A stretch of DNA of 46,363 nt from contig JAAYKD010000051.1 in assembly GCA_012522585.1 (NCBI GenBank), positions 1 through 46,363 of the forward strand, written 5' to 3'. The notes below the pieces were generated by a model. The model saw only the letters and a program-made list of their open reading frames with translations, was not told where the DNA came from and searched no databases. Made by a program: the position numbers and the translations under genes. Shown here piece after piece: positions 9,506 to 19,551 of this stretch. The stretch comes from Bacillota bacterium. Its GTDB lineage: Bacteria; Bacillota; JAAYKD01. Each line of letters opens with the position of its first letter. Positions within the stretch are counted from its first letter, which is position 1.

Positions 9506-10693
9506 GTGAATAAATTGAAATTAGAATTTTCAAACAGAATCGCCGCCATGCAACCTTCAGCTATCAGAGAAATTCTGAAAGCAACGGCTGATCCAAACAT
9601 TATTCCCTTTGCAGCAGGTAATCCAGCTCCCGAAGCCTTTCCGGCTGAAGCTATTGCCAAGTTTAGTGCAGAAATTCTAGAGACCAATCCCATCGGTGCA
9701 TTGCAATATTCTCTTTCCGAAGGTTATCCTCTGCTCAGAGAGACCTTAAAAGTTTATATGAAAGAGCATTTTAATATTGGTCGTGAATTTGACGATATCA
9801 ATATTATGTCCGGTGCCCAACAGGTTATGGACTACACAGCCAAAGTTCTTTTAAATGAAGGCGACACGGTTATCTGTGAAAACCCAACCTTTATTGGAAC
9901 TTTGAATACCTTCCGTTCCTATGCTTTGAACTTGGTTGGTTTACCCATGGAAGATGATGGTATCAGGCCTGAAGATTTAGAGGCAGCTATTTTGGCCAAC
10001 CCCAATACTAAGCTGATCTATCTGATCCCCACCTTCCAAAATCCTTCCGGCCGCACCATGAGTTTAGCCAAAAGAAAAGCCGTCTATGAAATTGCCGTCA
10101 AGCACAATATTTTAATTCTGGAAGACAACCCCTATGGTGAGTTGCGTTTCGAAGGGGAGACCCTTCCAACAATTAAATCTTTAGATGAAAAAGGCGTAGT
10201 TATTTATGCTGGTTCCTTCTCTAAAGTTGTGTCTCCTGGCATGCGCGTTGGTTTTGCTGTAGCCCACAAGGATATTCTTTCCAAGATGACCATAGCCAAG
10301 CAGTGCAATGATGTTCATACAAATATTTCAGCCCAAATGGTCATTCATAAGCTTCTGACCGAGTTTGATTTCCCGGCACACTTGGAAAGATTGCGCGGAA
10401 TCTACCGCAGAAAATGCAATCTCATGCTCAATGCCTTAGATGAAAAGATGCCCACTGTTAAACATACCTTACCCAGCGGTGGCCTTTTCGTTTGGTGTGA
10501 TTTGCCTGAAGGAATTGATATTCATGAATTCACTCAAGAAGTTTTAGCAGCCGGCGTAGCTATAGTCCCAGGTAACAACTTCTTTGTCGATTCCAATATG
10601 CCCACACAATCGGTGCGCCTAAATTATTCAACGCCAACCGATGAGCAATTGGTCAAAGGCGTGGACATTTTAGCTAAAATTCTCAACAAGTAA
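9506..10693 (+). CDS. PLP-dependent aminotransferase, class I/II (2-aminoadipate/LysN-like)
   Basis: Fold-type I aminotransferase; PLP-lysine motif YAGSFSKVVSPGMRVGF; YLIPTFQNPSGRTMS; GTG start with upstream RBS-like GGGTAGG. Confidence 0.88.
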   Translation: MNKLKLEFSNRIAAMQPSAIREILKATADPNIIPFAAGNPAPEAFPAEAIAKFSAEILETNPIGALQYSLSEGYPLLRETLKVYMKEHFNIGREFDDINIMSGAQQVMDYTAKVLLNEGDTVICENPTFIGTLNTFRSYALNLVGLPMEDDGIRPEDLEAAILANPNTKLIYLIPTFQNPSGRTMSLAKRKAVYEIAVKHNILILEDNPYGELRFEGETLPTIKSLDEKGVVIYAGSFSKVVSPGMRVGFAVAHKDILSKMTIAKQCNDVHTNISAQMVIHKLLTEFDFPAHLERLRGIYRRKCNLMLNALDEKMPTVKHTLPSGGLFVWCDLPEGIDIHEFTQEVLAAGVAIVPGNNFFVDSNMPTQSVRLNYSTPTDEQLVKGVDILAKILNK

Positions 10694-10746
10694 CTAAAGG
10701 GCTATCTTTTGGTTCAAGCCAAAGATAGCCTAAATTCTGAAATGGG

Positions 10747-11670
10747 GTGGAAAAGATGCGACCGCGTAGTGAGCGGAAGAAAAGTCAAAAGAAAAAGTCA
10801 AATACTCCTTGGATTGTTCTGGCTATGCTCTTGGCTTTAGCTATAGGTTTCTTTTCTGCTCCATTTCTTATTAATAAAGTCTCACAAATAGAAGAAGGAT
10901 TTTTAGCCCAGCCTTTTTTCCAAAATTTAATCGAAAATTTCGAAGAGTCATATTTTGGTCAAGGGCTGAGCTCTTTTTGGCAGAATAGAAAATCTGGCAG
11001 TGAAAATGGTTTAATCGATGATCCAAAAGATCCAGGTGTAGATGAGCCTCCATCTCAGATTGAGCCTCCGGATGAGCCTGGCATTCTGCCCACTGATGAA
11101 GAAGATAAGATTCTTTTAGATTTTCCTCAGATGGAAGTCTGGTTGTTGCAATTAGCTTTCAGCCAAGACCTTGACTGGGCAGTTCAATATAGAGAAAGCT
11201 TAGAGTCTGAGTTGCCCATCTATATAGAGGAAAAAAATTCAGGGGCAATTTTGTTTTTAGGGCCTTATCCAAATTCTTTAGCTGCTCAGGAAGATTTAGA
11301 AGAAGCCGAATCCATAGGCTTTGATGAAGCTTATCCGGCAGCCTGGAACTGGCCAGAAGCTCGATTAAACTATGAAGCTTCCAATCAAGATGATTTGGTT
11401 AAAGCTAAAACCACTGCTGCATTTTTAAATATTGTCTCTCTTTTCTGGCAAGAAAATATTGATCTTAATATTTTGGCAGAGGAACTACAAATTTTAAATT
11501 CAACCAATTTTGCTTTTAACAATCCGGAAGATCAAATTGAATGGAATCATCGCTTGGAAATTTTACAAGAGCTATTCGTCGAACCTTCCAATGAAAGTTT
11601 AAAGGCTGAAATAATCTCCCTGGTTTTTAATGATAGAATCTTCTATCAAGCCTTGGATATTATTTCTTGA
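10747..11670 (+). CDS. Membrane-anchored hypothetical protein, possible SPOR-like domain
   Basis: Basic N-terminus plus one TM helix; SGAILFLGPYPNSLAAQEDLEEAESIGFDEAYPAAW resembles a SPOR-type repeat. Confidence 0.6.
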   Translation: MEKMRPRSERKKSQKKKSNTPWIVLAMLLALAIGFFSAPFLINKVSQIEEGFLAQPFFQNLIENFEESYFGQGLSSFWQNRKSGSENGLIDDPKDPGVDEPPSQIEPPDEPGILPTDEEDKILLDFPQMEVWLLQLAFSQDLDWAVQYRESLESELPIYIEEKNSGAILFLGPYPNSLAAQEDLEEAESIGFDEAYPAAWNWPEARLNYEASNQDDLVKAKTTAAFLNIVSLFWQENIDLNILAEELQILNSTNFAFNNPEDQIEWNHRLEILQELFVEPSNESLKAEIISLVFNDRIFYQALDIIS

Positions 11671-11837
11671 TTCAATAAAATATGGCGGAAATATTTTCAC
11701 AATGAAAAAAATACATTTTTCTATAAAGTATGTGAGAATAATATGGTAATATAACTCTATATATGTGTTATAATATGTTGTGTGATTATAGATATAGTGA
11801 AATAATGAACAAAGATTCACAGTAAGAGGTGGCTTTT

Positions 11838-13160
11838 ATGCGCTTAAGAACATTTCGTGGTGGTATTTATCCACCTGCTATGAAGGGGACATCCCAAAGG
11901 CCGATTGTCGATTTGCCGGCACCGGCTCATGTTGTCATCCCAATGCAACAGCATGTAGGGACTACATGCTCTCCTCTGGTCAAAGTAGGGGATACAGTTA
12001 AAATTGGCCAAAAAATTGGCCAATGCACTACTTTTATCAGTGCCCCCATTCATGCCAGTATATCCGGTAAAGTCAAATCCATCGGGGCAGTTGACGTAGC
12101 CAACGGAAACAAAGTCCTGGCTATAACAATTGAAAATGACTTTCAGAACACCCTTGTCGAAGGTATAGCACCGCCGCCTCCCTTAGAAGAGCTGAGCCCG
12201 GCTGAGATAGCTGAGCTAGTTCGAGAAGCAGGTATTGTAGGTATGGGCGGGGCAGGGTTTCCAACATCTGTCAAATTGACTCCGCCTGCTGATGTTAAAA
12301 TCGATATGATTATCATCAATGCAGTTGAATGTGAACCTTATTTAACCTGCGATCAGATGATCATCATCGAAGAAGTCAATTATATGATCAGCGGTATTCG
12401 AGCTATCATGAAGGCACTTGGCTTAGATCATGCTTGTATTGGCATCAAGATCAATATGGAAGGTGCTATTGACAGACTGCACGAAATCATTTTGGAAGAA
12501 AAAGGAATAGATATAGTTCCTTTAGTGCCCAAATATCCTCAAGGGGAAGAGCGTCAGCTCATCTATGCTGTCACAGGCAAAGAAGTACCTTCAGGTGCTT
12601 TGCCTCAGGATATAGGTATTGCAGTCTTCAATGCAGCTACTGCTTGGTCCATCGGTCATCTTTTAGCCGATGGTTTGCCCCTAACAGAGAGGGTTATCAC
12701 CGTTGGTGGTGCCGTCAAAGAAGAGGGTAATTACCGAATCAAAGTGGGTACAACTGTAGATCAGGTGATTGAAATGGTCGGAGGCTATACCGATACTCCC
12801 AAGAGCATCATAGTTGGTGGCCCCATGACCGGCTTCGGTCTCTATCATACAAATATACCTTTGACCAAACAAAACAACGGTGTCATCGTTTTGACTGAAG
12901 AGCATGTTAAAGAAGAGGAAATGACCGAGTGTATTCATTGCGGCCAATGTGTGCAGGTTTGTCCTGCTCGCATCATGCCTAATAGAATTGCCAAATTGGT
13001 CAAAAAAGCTGATGTCGATGGGCTGGAAAAGTTCAATGTCCTCGATTGCCGCGATTGTGCAGCTTGCGCCTATGTTTGCCCGGCCAAAATCCCCCTATTA
13101 CACTATATGAAAATCGGTAAAAATTACGTCAACGAAGAAAGAGCCAAAAACCGAGCTTAG
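11838..13160 (+). CDS. rnfC: Electron transport complex subunit RnfC
   Basis: FRGGIYPPAMKGTSQRPIVDLPAP; GGAGFPTSVKL; two 4Fe-4S motifs CIHCGQCVQVCP and CRDCAACAYVCP; GAGGTGG RBS before ATG at 11838 (ORF track starts at 11829). Confidence 0.95.
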   Translation: MRLRTFRGGIYPPAMKGTSQRPIVDLPAPAHVVIPMQQHVGTTCSPLVKVGDTVKIGQKIGQCTTFISAPIHASISGKVKSIGAVDVANGNKVLAITIENDFQNTLVEGIAPPPPLEELSPAEIAELVREAGIVGMGGAGFPTSVKLTPPADVKIDMIIINAVECEPYLTCDQMIIIEEVNYMISGIRAIMKALGLDHACIGIKINMEGAIDRLHEIILEEKGIDIVPLVPKYPQGEERQLIYAVTGKEVPSGALPQDIGIAVFNAATAWSIGHLLADGLPLTERVITVGGAVKEEGNYRIKVGTTVDQVIEMVGGYTDTPKSIIVGGPMTGFGLYHTNIPLTKQNNGVIVLTEEHVKEEEMTECIHCGQCVQVCPARIMPNRIAKLVKKADVDGLEKFNVLDCRDCAACAYVCPAKIPLLHYMKIGKNYVNEERAKNRA

Positions 13161-13175
13161 AAAGGAGCGACAGAA

Positions 13176-14126
13176 ATGGAAGAAAACAAATTGATTGTTC
13201 TCTCAGCGCCGCATTTTAAATCGCCGCTGACTACTAAAAAAATCATGTTCACAGTCATTCTTGCCTTAATTCCTGCCGCTGCGGCTTCGGTTGTGTTTTT
13301 TGGCATCAAAGCTTTATTGCATATCCTGATCAGCGTAGTAGCCGCTGTAGCTACCGAATTTGTTGTTCAGAAACTTTTGAAGAAGAAGATCAACATTACC
13401 GATGGTTCCGCCATCCTAACAGGGCTTTTAATGGGCATGAACTTGCCTGCTGGAGCCCCTCTTTGGATAGGTGCTGTCGGTTCGATTTTTGCTATAGCCG
13501 TCGTCAAAGAAGCTTTTGGTGGCTTAGGCCAAAACTTCATGAACCCAGCTCTAGCAGCCCGAGCCATGCTTTTAGCCGCTTGGCCTTCCCAAATGGTCTC
13601 TTGGGTAACTCCCATCGATGCCATTGCCACGGCAACCCCTCTGGCTATAGCTAAAGCAGGAGTGCCTGATACAGCCACCTTGCCTTTGCTCTGGGATATG
13701 TTCATCGGTTTCGTCGGCGGTAGCTTAGGGGAGACCTCAGCTCTTGCTCTGATGATCGGTGGAATTTATCTCATCTATAAAGAAATCATAGATTATCGCA
13801 TACCATTGAGCTTTTTAGGCACAGTTTTCGTTCTCGCTACCATCTTTGGAGTAGACGGTATCAATTCCGGTCTGTTCCATCTCTTAGGCGGCGGAGTCAT
13901 GTTAGGAGCTATCTTTATGGCTACCGACTATGTCACCTCACCTTCAACAGCTAAAGGGCGTTGGATCTATGGTATCGGCTGTGGGCTGATCACCATCCTG
14001 ATTCGTTTCTGGGGAGGTTATCCCGAAGGCGTATCCTTCGCTATTTTACTGATGAACATCTGTGCGCCTCTAATTGAAAATTATACCCTGCCCACTAAAT
14101 TCGGAAAGGTGGCTAAAGTAAAATGA
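13176..14126 (+). CDS. rnfD: Electron transport complex subunit RnfD
   Basis: SAPHFKSPLTTKKIMFTVILALIPAA; multiple TM helices; FMATDYVTSPSTAKGRWIYG covalent-FMN region. Confidence 0.93.
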   Translation: MEENKLIVLSAPHFKSPLTTKKIMFTVILALIPAAAASVVFFGIKALLHILISVVAAVATEFVVQKLLKKKINITDGSAILTGLLMGMNLPAGAPLWIGAVGSIFAIAVVKEAFGGLGQNFMNPALAARAMLLAAWPSQMVSWVTPIDAIATATPLAIAKAGVPDTATLPLLWDMFIGFVGGSLGETSALALMIGGIYLIYKEIIDYRIPLSFLGTVFVLATIFGVDGINSGLFHLLGGGVMLGAIFMATDYVTSPSTAKGRWIYGIGCGLITILIRFWGGYPEGVSFAILLMNICAPLIENYTLPTKFGKVAKVK

Positions 14127-14728
14127 AGAACAAATATCTAAAGACTCTGACCGACGGAGTCGTCACAGAAAATCCCCTGTTTCGTTTAGTTTTAGGTACC
14201 TGCCCGGCTCTGGCAGTATCTTCTGCAGTTGCCAATGGGTTCTGGATGGGCCTCATGGTCATTTTTGTTTTGACTTTTTCCAATATGTTGATTTCGGCCT
14301 TGCGCAATTTTATACCGGATAAAATTCGTATTCCCTGTTATATCGTGATCATTGCAACATTCGTCACCATAGTCGATTTGCTGATGGCCGCTTATATGCA
14401 CGAAATGCACAAAACATTGGGTATCTTTATCCCTCTGATTGTTGTTAACTGTATAATTTTGGCCAGAGCAGAGAGCTTTGCTTCCAAAAACTCCATCCTG
14501 CATTCAGCAGTTGACGGTATTGGCATGGGCTTAGGCTTCATGGCAGCTTTGATGATCGTTGCCACTTTCCGCGAAGTTTTAGGCAATGGCACCTTTTTCA
14601 ATATTCGTGTTCTGCCAGCCGGCTTCCCGGTAGCCAAAGTAATGGTGGAAGCCCCCGGAGCTTTTATTACCCTCGGTTTGGTTTTAGGTTTGATCAACCT
14701 GATTACCGCTCGCAGTAAAACAGCTTAG
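14123..14728 (+). CDS. rnfE: Electron transport complex subunit RnfE
   Basis: NPLFRLVLGTCPALAVS; 4-nt ATGA overlap with rnfD; membrane protein of the RnfA/E family. Confidence 0.93.
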   Translation: MKNKYLKTLTDGVVTENPLFRLVLGTCPALAVSSAVANGFWMGLMVIFVLTFSNMLISALRNFIPDKIRIPCYIVIIATFVTIVDLLMAAYMHEMHKTLGIFIPLIVVNCIILARAESFASKNSILHSAVDGIGMGLGFMAALMIVATFREVLGNGTFFNIRVLPAGFPVAKVMVEAPGAFITLGLVLGLINLITARSKTA

Positions 14729-14742
14729 AAAGGAGAAAACAA

Positions 14743-15333
14743 ATGAAGTTTATTTCCATATTATTAGCCGGAATTTTAATCAACAACTTTATTTTTGTCA
14801 GATTCTTAGGCATCTGTCCTTTCTTAGGTGTTTCTCAAAAAGTTGAAACAGCTGTGGGAATGGGTGTAGCCGTTACTTTTGTTATGACAGTAGCCTCAGG
14901 GATAACCTGGTTAATTCAGCATTATGTTTTAGATTTGTTCGGCATACCCTATATGCAAACAGTTGCTTTTATTTTAGTCATAGCAGCCTTGGTTCAGTTT
15001 GTAGAAATGGTCATTCAAAAGACCAGCCCTACTCTCTATCAGGCTTTGGGCGTTTATCTGCCTCTGATCACGACCAACTGTGCCGTTTTAGGTGTAACAG
15101 TTTTGAATATTCAAAGCGATCACAATTTCTTTTATGCTATGGTCAACGGTTTTGCCGCTGCCTTAGGCTTCCTGCTGGCTATCACCTTGATGGCAGGAGT
15201 GCGTGAGAAGCTGGAGTTTTCCAATATTCCCAAAAGCTTACAAGGATTCCCCATGGCATTCATCACTGCCGGTTTGATGGCAGTCGCTTTCTATGGTTTC
15301 CAAGGCTTGTTTAAAGACTTTTTAGTCTTATAA
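14743..15333 (+). CDS. rnfA: Electron transport complex subunit RnfA
   Basis: NNFIFVRFLGICPFLGVSQKVETAVGMG; RnfA family; position in operon. Confidence 0.95.
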   Translation: MKFISILLAGILINNFIFVRFLGICPFLGVSQKVETAVGMGVAVTFVMTVASGITWLIQHYVLDLFGIPYMQTVAFILVIAALVQFVEMVIQKTSPTLYQALGVYLPLITTNCAVLGVTVLNIQSDHNFFYAMVNGFAAALGFLLAITLMAGVREKLEFSNIPKSLQGFPMAFITAGLMAVAFYGFQGLFKDFLVL

Positions 15334-15346
15334 GGAGGCATGAATT

Positions 15347-16213
15347 ATGATACAGAGTATTGCTTCATTGGGAATTTTAGGAGCAGCTTTTGGAGCCCTC
15401 CTGGCTTTTGCCGGAACAAAATTTGCGGTAGAAGTCGATCCTAAGGAAGAAGCCGTTTTAATAGCTCTGCCTGGTGCTAACTGCGGTGCCTGTGGCTATC
15501 CCGGTTGTGCCGGCTTTGCAGCAGCTGTGGTCAGCGGTAAGGCTCCCGTCGATGGTTGTCCTGTAGGCGGCCCTTCGGTTGCAGCTAAATTAGGGGAAAT
15601 TATGGGTCAGGCTGTTGACGGAGATGGTCTGGTCAAAATTGCAGCTCGAATGTGCAGTGGCGATTGTGATATTCGAGGCGATTACCAGAGTATTGATACC
15701 TGCCGGGCAGCCCATATCATGGGCGGAGGGGCGCAAGCTTGTGCCTTTGCCTGTTTAGGTTTTGGCGATTGCGTCGCTGTCTGTCCTTTCGATGCCATTC
15801 ATATGAGCGAAAAGGGCATACCCATCATCGACGAAGAGAAATGTCAAAACTGCGGTAAGTGCATTATCGAATGCCCCAAGAACTTGCTGATCGAGGTGCC
15901 CAAAGCATCTGCCGTTCATGTCAACTGTTCTTCCCAGGATACCGGGCCGGATACCAGAAAAACCGGTTGTGCAACCGGTTGCATTGTCTGTGGTATTTGT
16001 GAACGAGTCTGTCCTCATGACGCTATTCATGTGGTCAGAGACCCTGCCAATGATAGCTGGCCAAATCCCCGAGGTTTAAGAAATATTGCCATCATAGATT
16101 ACTCCAAATGTGTAAGCTGTGGTCTCTGTGTAGAAAAATGCCCAACCAAAGCATTGGTTCTACAAGAGGGAAAAGAGCAAGGCTCTCGGGAGGCCCGAGT
16201 AGCGGTTCAATAA
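15347..16213 (+). CDS. rnfB: Electron transport complex subunit RnfB (polyferredoxin)
   Basis: GANCGACGYPGCAGFA plus several CxxCxxCxxxCP motifs. Confidence 0.95.
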   Translation: MIQSIASLGILGAAFGALLAFAGTKFAVEVDPKEEAVLIALPGANCGACGYPGCAGFAAAVVSGKAPVDGCPVGGPSVAAKLGEIMGQAVDGDGLVKIAARMCSGDCDIRGDYQSIDTCRAAHIMGGGAQACAFACLGFGDCVAVCPFDAIHMSEKGIPIIDEEKCQNCGKCIIECPKNLLIEVPKASAVHVNCSSQDTGPDTRKTGCATGCIVCGICERVCPHDAIHVVRDPANDSWPNPRGLRNIAIIDYSKCVSCGLCVEKCPTKALVLQEGKEQGSREARVAVQ

Positions 16214-16222
16214 GTTTAAAAT

Positions 16223-16279
16223 GAAAAGCCCCAGTCTTTGAAGCAAAGTTTAAGCCTCGAAGACTGGGGTTGTTTTTTT
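16223..16279 (+). terminator. Rho-independent terminator after rnf operon
   Basis: CCCCAGTCTT...AAGACTGGGG followed by TTGTTTTTTTT. Confidence 0.8.
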
Positions 16280-16285
16280 TAATTT

Positions 16286-16687
16286 CTATTTTCCTTTGTT
16301 CAATTCCTCTTGGTTAAAACCATAGGGCAGAAGCTCCCTCAAATTGTGTTTGCGTAAAACTCCCTCAGCATTGCCCACAATTATTTCTAAATCTGGGGCA
16401 AATTCATAGAGCAGTTGGCGGCAAATACCACAAGGATAGGTAAAATCACCGGAGATGCTGGCTACTGCCATTTTTCGGAATTCTCTTTCACCAGCGCTGA
16501 TAGCACTGACCAAGGCAGATCTTTCAGCACAGATGGTAGCTCCATAGGAGGCACTTTCTACATTACTGCCGGTATAGACTTCGCCACCTGCAGTCAAAAG
16601 CGCAGCCCCTACATTGAATTTGGAATAAGGAACATAGGAATGTTTCGTTTGTTCCTGGGCCAGTTGGAAAAGTTTTTTATCATCCAT
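16286..16687 (-). CDS. cdd: Cytidine deaminase
   Basis: MDDKKLFQLAQEQTKHSYVPYSKFNVGAALL; CAERSAL and PCGICRQLL zinc motifs; internal ATG at 16687 with GAGGTG RBS preferred over ORF-track start. Confidence 0.93.
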   Translation of the reverse strand: MDDKKLFQLAQEQTKHSYVPYSKFNVGAALLTAGGEVYTGSNVESASYGATICAERSALVSAISAGEREFRKMAVASISGDFTYPCGICRQLLYEFAPDLEIIVGNAEGVLRKHNLRELLPYGFNQEELNKGK

Positions 16688-16784
16688 AGTTTTCACCTCT
16701 ATCTGAGTTTGAAATGTTTTGGCAAGGGTTTCTCTTAAGTCGTGGCGAAAAATGTAATAGCTTTTAAAAAAGGATGAAAGATAT

Positions 16785-17966
16785 ATGATCGATCTTGACA
16801 ATATAAGTAACCAGCAGACAGAATTTATCAAAACAGAAAATCACATTCCCGTTTATCAGGATGAATTTTGGACGGCCAAACAAAGGCAGATGTCCAGTCT
16901 TCATGAGATTTCTTATCGGGCTTGCTTCAAAGGGGAGTTGCCCCATTTTTTTATTGACAAGTATTCCCAAGAAGGGGATGTTATCTACGATCCTTTTGCT
17001 GGTCGTGGCACCACTGCTGTGCAAGCCTCTTTGATGGGCAGGCGCTTTATCTCCAACGATATAAACCCTTTGAGTGCAATTTTAGCCGAACCCAGGACAA
17101 ATCCTCCCAGTTTTGCTGCTGTTGCCAAGCGCTTAGAGCAGATTCCTTTAGATCTTGAGCTGCCTCCTGAAGACGATCAAGACCTCTTGCCCTTTTATCA
17201 CCCAGAGACTCTCCAAGAGCTAAAAGCTCTGCGCTATTATCTGCAAGTAAAAAGAGCTTCAGGCACTGAGGATATTCTCGATCGCTGGATTCGCATGGTG
17301 GCAACTAACCGCCTGACCGGCCACTCTTCTGGTTTTTTCTCTTATTATACAATGCCCCCCAATCTGGCAGTCAGCCCGGAAAGGCAGAAGAAAATAAACC
17401 TCAAGTATTCCCACAAAGGCTTTTTATATAAGGATGTTAAAGCCCTGATTTTAAAGAAGACCAAAAGTCTTTTAAAAGATAAACCAGAAAATTGGCCCGG
17501 CCTGGGAGGGCAATTTCTCCACAGCGATGCCGCTCAGACCTATGCTATTGCAGACAATTCAGTCAAGCTGATCATTACCTCTCCGCCTTTTTTAGATCAA
17601 GTTCAATACGTTAAAGATAATTGGCTGCGCTGTTGGTTTAATCATTTAGACGCTGATCAAATAGAGAAACGGATCACCCATCTCTCTTCTCCGGAAAAAT
17701 GGAGTCAAGCCATGGGCCAAATTTTTCGAGAATTTTATCGGGTCTTACAACCCGGAGGCATGGGAGCCTTTGAGGTTGGAGAAGTGCGCAAAGGCAAAGT
17801 CTATTTAGAAGATTTAGTCCTGCCTGAGCTGATCAAGGCGGACTTAGTACCTCAGGCTCTTTTGATCAACTCCCAAGAATTCAGTAAAACAGCCAATATC
17901 TGGGGAGTCAAGAATAACCTCAAGGGCACCAATACCAATCGTATAATTTTGTTTCAAAAAGAATAA
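16785..17966 (+). CDS. DNA methyltransferase (N4-cytosine/N6-adenine type), no adjacent restriction gene
   Basis: SAM motif DPFAGRGTT; catalytic motif TSPPF; YRVLQPGGMGAFEVGEV. Confidence 0.85.
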   Translation: MIDLDNISNQQTEFIKTENHIPVYQDEFWTAKQRQMSSLHEISYRACFKGELPHFFIDKYSQEGDVIYDPFAGRGTTAVQASLMGRRFISNDINPLSAILAEPRTNPPSFAAVAKRLEQIPLDLELPPEDDQDLLPFYHPETLQELKALRYYLQVKRASGTEDILDRWIRMVATNRLTGHSSGFFSYYTMPPNLAVSPERQKKINLKYSHKGFLYKDVKALILKKTKSLLKDKPENWPGLGGQFLHSDAAQTYAIADNSVKLIITSPPFLDQVQYVKDNWLRCWFNHLDADQIEKRITHLSSPEKWSQAMGQIFREFYRVLQPGGMGAFEVGEVRKGKVYLEDLVLPELIKADLVPQALLINSQEFSKTANIWGVKNNLKGTNTNRIILFQKE

Positions 17967-17986
17967 AATATAAAGGAGTTGTCACT

Positions 17987-18385
17987 ATGGAAACGATCAA
18001 TTGGCAAGGCAATATCACATTTCTCTATTACGATGATTTGGCTAGGGCAGACGAGTTCTTCCAAAAAACACTCAATTTAAGCTTAATCCTCGATCAAGGT
18101 TGGGCTAAAGTTTATCGCATCTCAGCCGGTGCTTTTTTAGGTGCCGTTGATAAAACCAGAGGTTCAGTTAGAGCCAGCAGCCCCGATGGTGTTTTAGTCG
18201 GCTTCGTCGTCCAAAACTTCGATCAAGTTGTGGCTGAGCTGGCTCAAAGGGGAATAGAATTCATCAACCCACCTGCTCAAAACCCTGAAATAGGTATAAA
18301 ATCAGTTATGTTCTTTGATCAGGAAGGCTATAAATTTGAAGTTCAAGAATTCTTACTGGAGCAAGATATCAAAGAGTTTTATTAA
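17987..18385 (+). CDS. VOC/glyoxalase family protein
   Basis: ITFLYYDDLARADEFFQKTLNLSLILDQGWAKVYRI; FFDQEGYKFEVQEF. Confidence 0.8.
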   Translation: METINWQGNITFLYYDDLARADEFFQKTLNLSLILDQGWAKVYRISAGAFLGAVDKTRGSVRASSPDGVLVGFVVQNFDQVVAELAQRGIEFINPPAQNPEIGIKSVMFFDQEGYKFEVQEFLLEQDIKEFY

Positions 18386-18390
18386 AACCC

Positions 18391-19551
18391 TTAGTCTAAG
18401 CTATAAAGATTGCGATCAAAGACGGTTAGAGACTCGGCACCCGTTTCGGTGATCAGCACCATGTCTTCAACTCGCATGTAGCACTCACCGGGGAACCAAA
18501 TTTTTGGTTCGACACAAAAGACCATGCCGGGTCGGAGGAGATCGTTTTCGCTGTTGATCAGCCAAGGGTCTTCGTGGACATCGATGCCAATTTGGTGACC
18601 GCAGATACCTGTATCTCCATATAGCATCTGTTCGCCAAAGCCCAAATCGGTCACCCTTTCTCTGATCAATCTGTCTATATCAGAGAGTTTGTGTTGAAAG
18701 GGTTTAATCTCTTCCAGCATTCTGATCTGACCTTTTTGTAAGGCCCCATAAGCATCCACCACTTTTTGAGGTGGCTCACCTCTATAAAAGCTACGGCCAA
18801 AGTCTGAACAGTATCCCTCGATGATAAAGCCAAAGTCAAAAGCAATAGAAGTATTGCCTTTCAAAGGCATTTGCTTAGGGTAACCGATGCGCTCCTGGGC
18901 TGAAGGATGTCCCGGCCTGGTGTAGATACAAGCAGCAGGGAAGGAGACATCTGTCGCTCCCAGGGCTTCGCCCTTTTTATGAATGAAGGCCTCTACATCA
19001 ACGGGAATGCTTCCCTCAATCAATAAAGGTATGGTAGCAGCCATTACTTGATCGGTGATGGCTGCTGCTTTTTTTAGCAGCTGGATTTCTTCACTGTCTT
19101 TGATCACCCTTAACTCATCTGTCAGAGTTTCTCCTTTGATTATCTCGAGGGAGCTATCATAATCTTTGAACAGTTGAGCTAAACTATCGTGAGCATCCAT
19201 GCCGATGGCAATTCTTTGAGCTTTCAGCTCTTGGAAAAAATAATAGGGAAAATGGCTGATAAAAGAAGTGATGATCTTCAGCCCATATTTTTCTAAGCTT
19301 GCCTGGTGATGGGGTTGACTGATCAAGAAAGCTTCTCCTTGGGCCGGTATGACCAACAAGTACTCGGCTAAATTCAAACCGCTAAAATAACCTTCACCTT
19401 TTAGCATCTTGCTGTAACCGGTGCGCTGGTAGACTAAACTTTGGTCGTTTAATAGATATTGCAGATTGGCTCCTAAAGTGTAGATAGCACAGTCGATCTT
19501 TTCTCGATTGAGAATGTTCTGTAGCTTCTCTCTGCGAACCCGACTTTTCAT
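18391..19551 (-). CDS. M24 family Xaa-Pro peptidase-like protein
   Basis: Creatinase-like N-terminus; FDFGFIIEGYCSDFGRSF; GHQIGIDVHEDPW; GMVFCVEPKI metal-ligand motifs. Confidence 0.88.
   Translation of the reverse strand: MKSRVRREKLQNILNREKIDCAIYTLGANLQYLLNDQSLVYQRTGYSKMLKGEGYFSGLNLAEYLLVIPAQGEAFLISQPHHQASLEKYGLKIITSFISHFPYYFFQELKAQRIAIGMDAHDSLAQLFKDYDSSLEIIKGETLTDELRVIKDSEEIQLLKKAAAITDQVMAATIPLLIEGSIPVDVEAFIHKKGEALGATDVSFPAACIYTRPGHPSAQERIGYPKQMPLKGNTSIAFDFGFIIEGYCSDFGRSFYRGEPPQKVVDAYGALQKGQIRMLEEIKPFQHKLSDIDRLIRERVTDLGFGEQMLYGDTGICGHQIGIDVHEDPWLINSENDLLRPGMVFCVEPKIWFPGECYMRVEDMVLITETGAESLTVFDRNLYSLD

Noticed and set aside
10696-10728. GGCTATCTTT...AAAGATAGCC hairpin after the aminotransferase gene as terminator
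   Set aside because: Good stem but no T-tract, so termination is not supported
11690-11825. Rex-type operator upstream of rnfC (TTGTGAAA half-site; GTGAA...TTCAC)
   Set aside because: Only half-sites or wrong spacing; cannot support a specific redox operator, though TATAAT at 11769-11774 is a plausible -10
15959-15980. AACCGGTT-GTGC-AACCGGTT palindrome in rnfB
   Set aside because: Short 8-bp stem encoding conserved Cys/Gly-rich sequence; plausible by coding constraint
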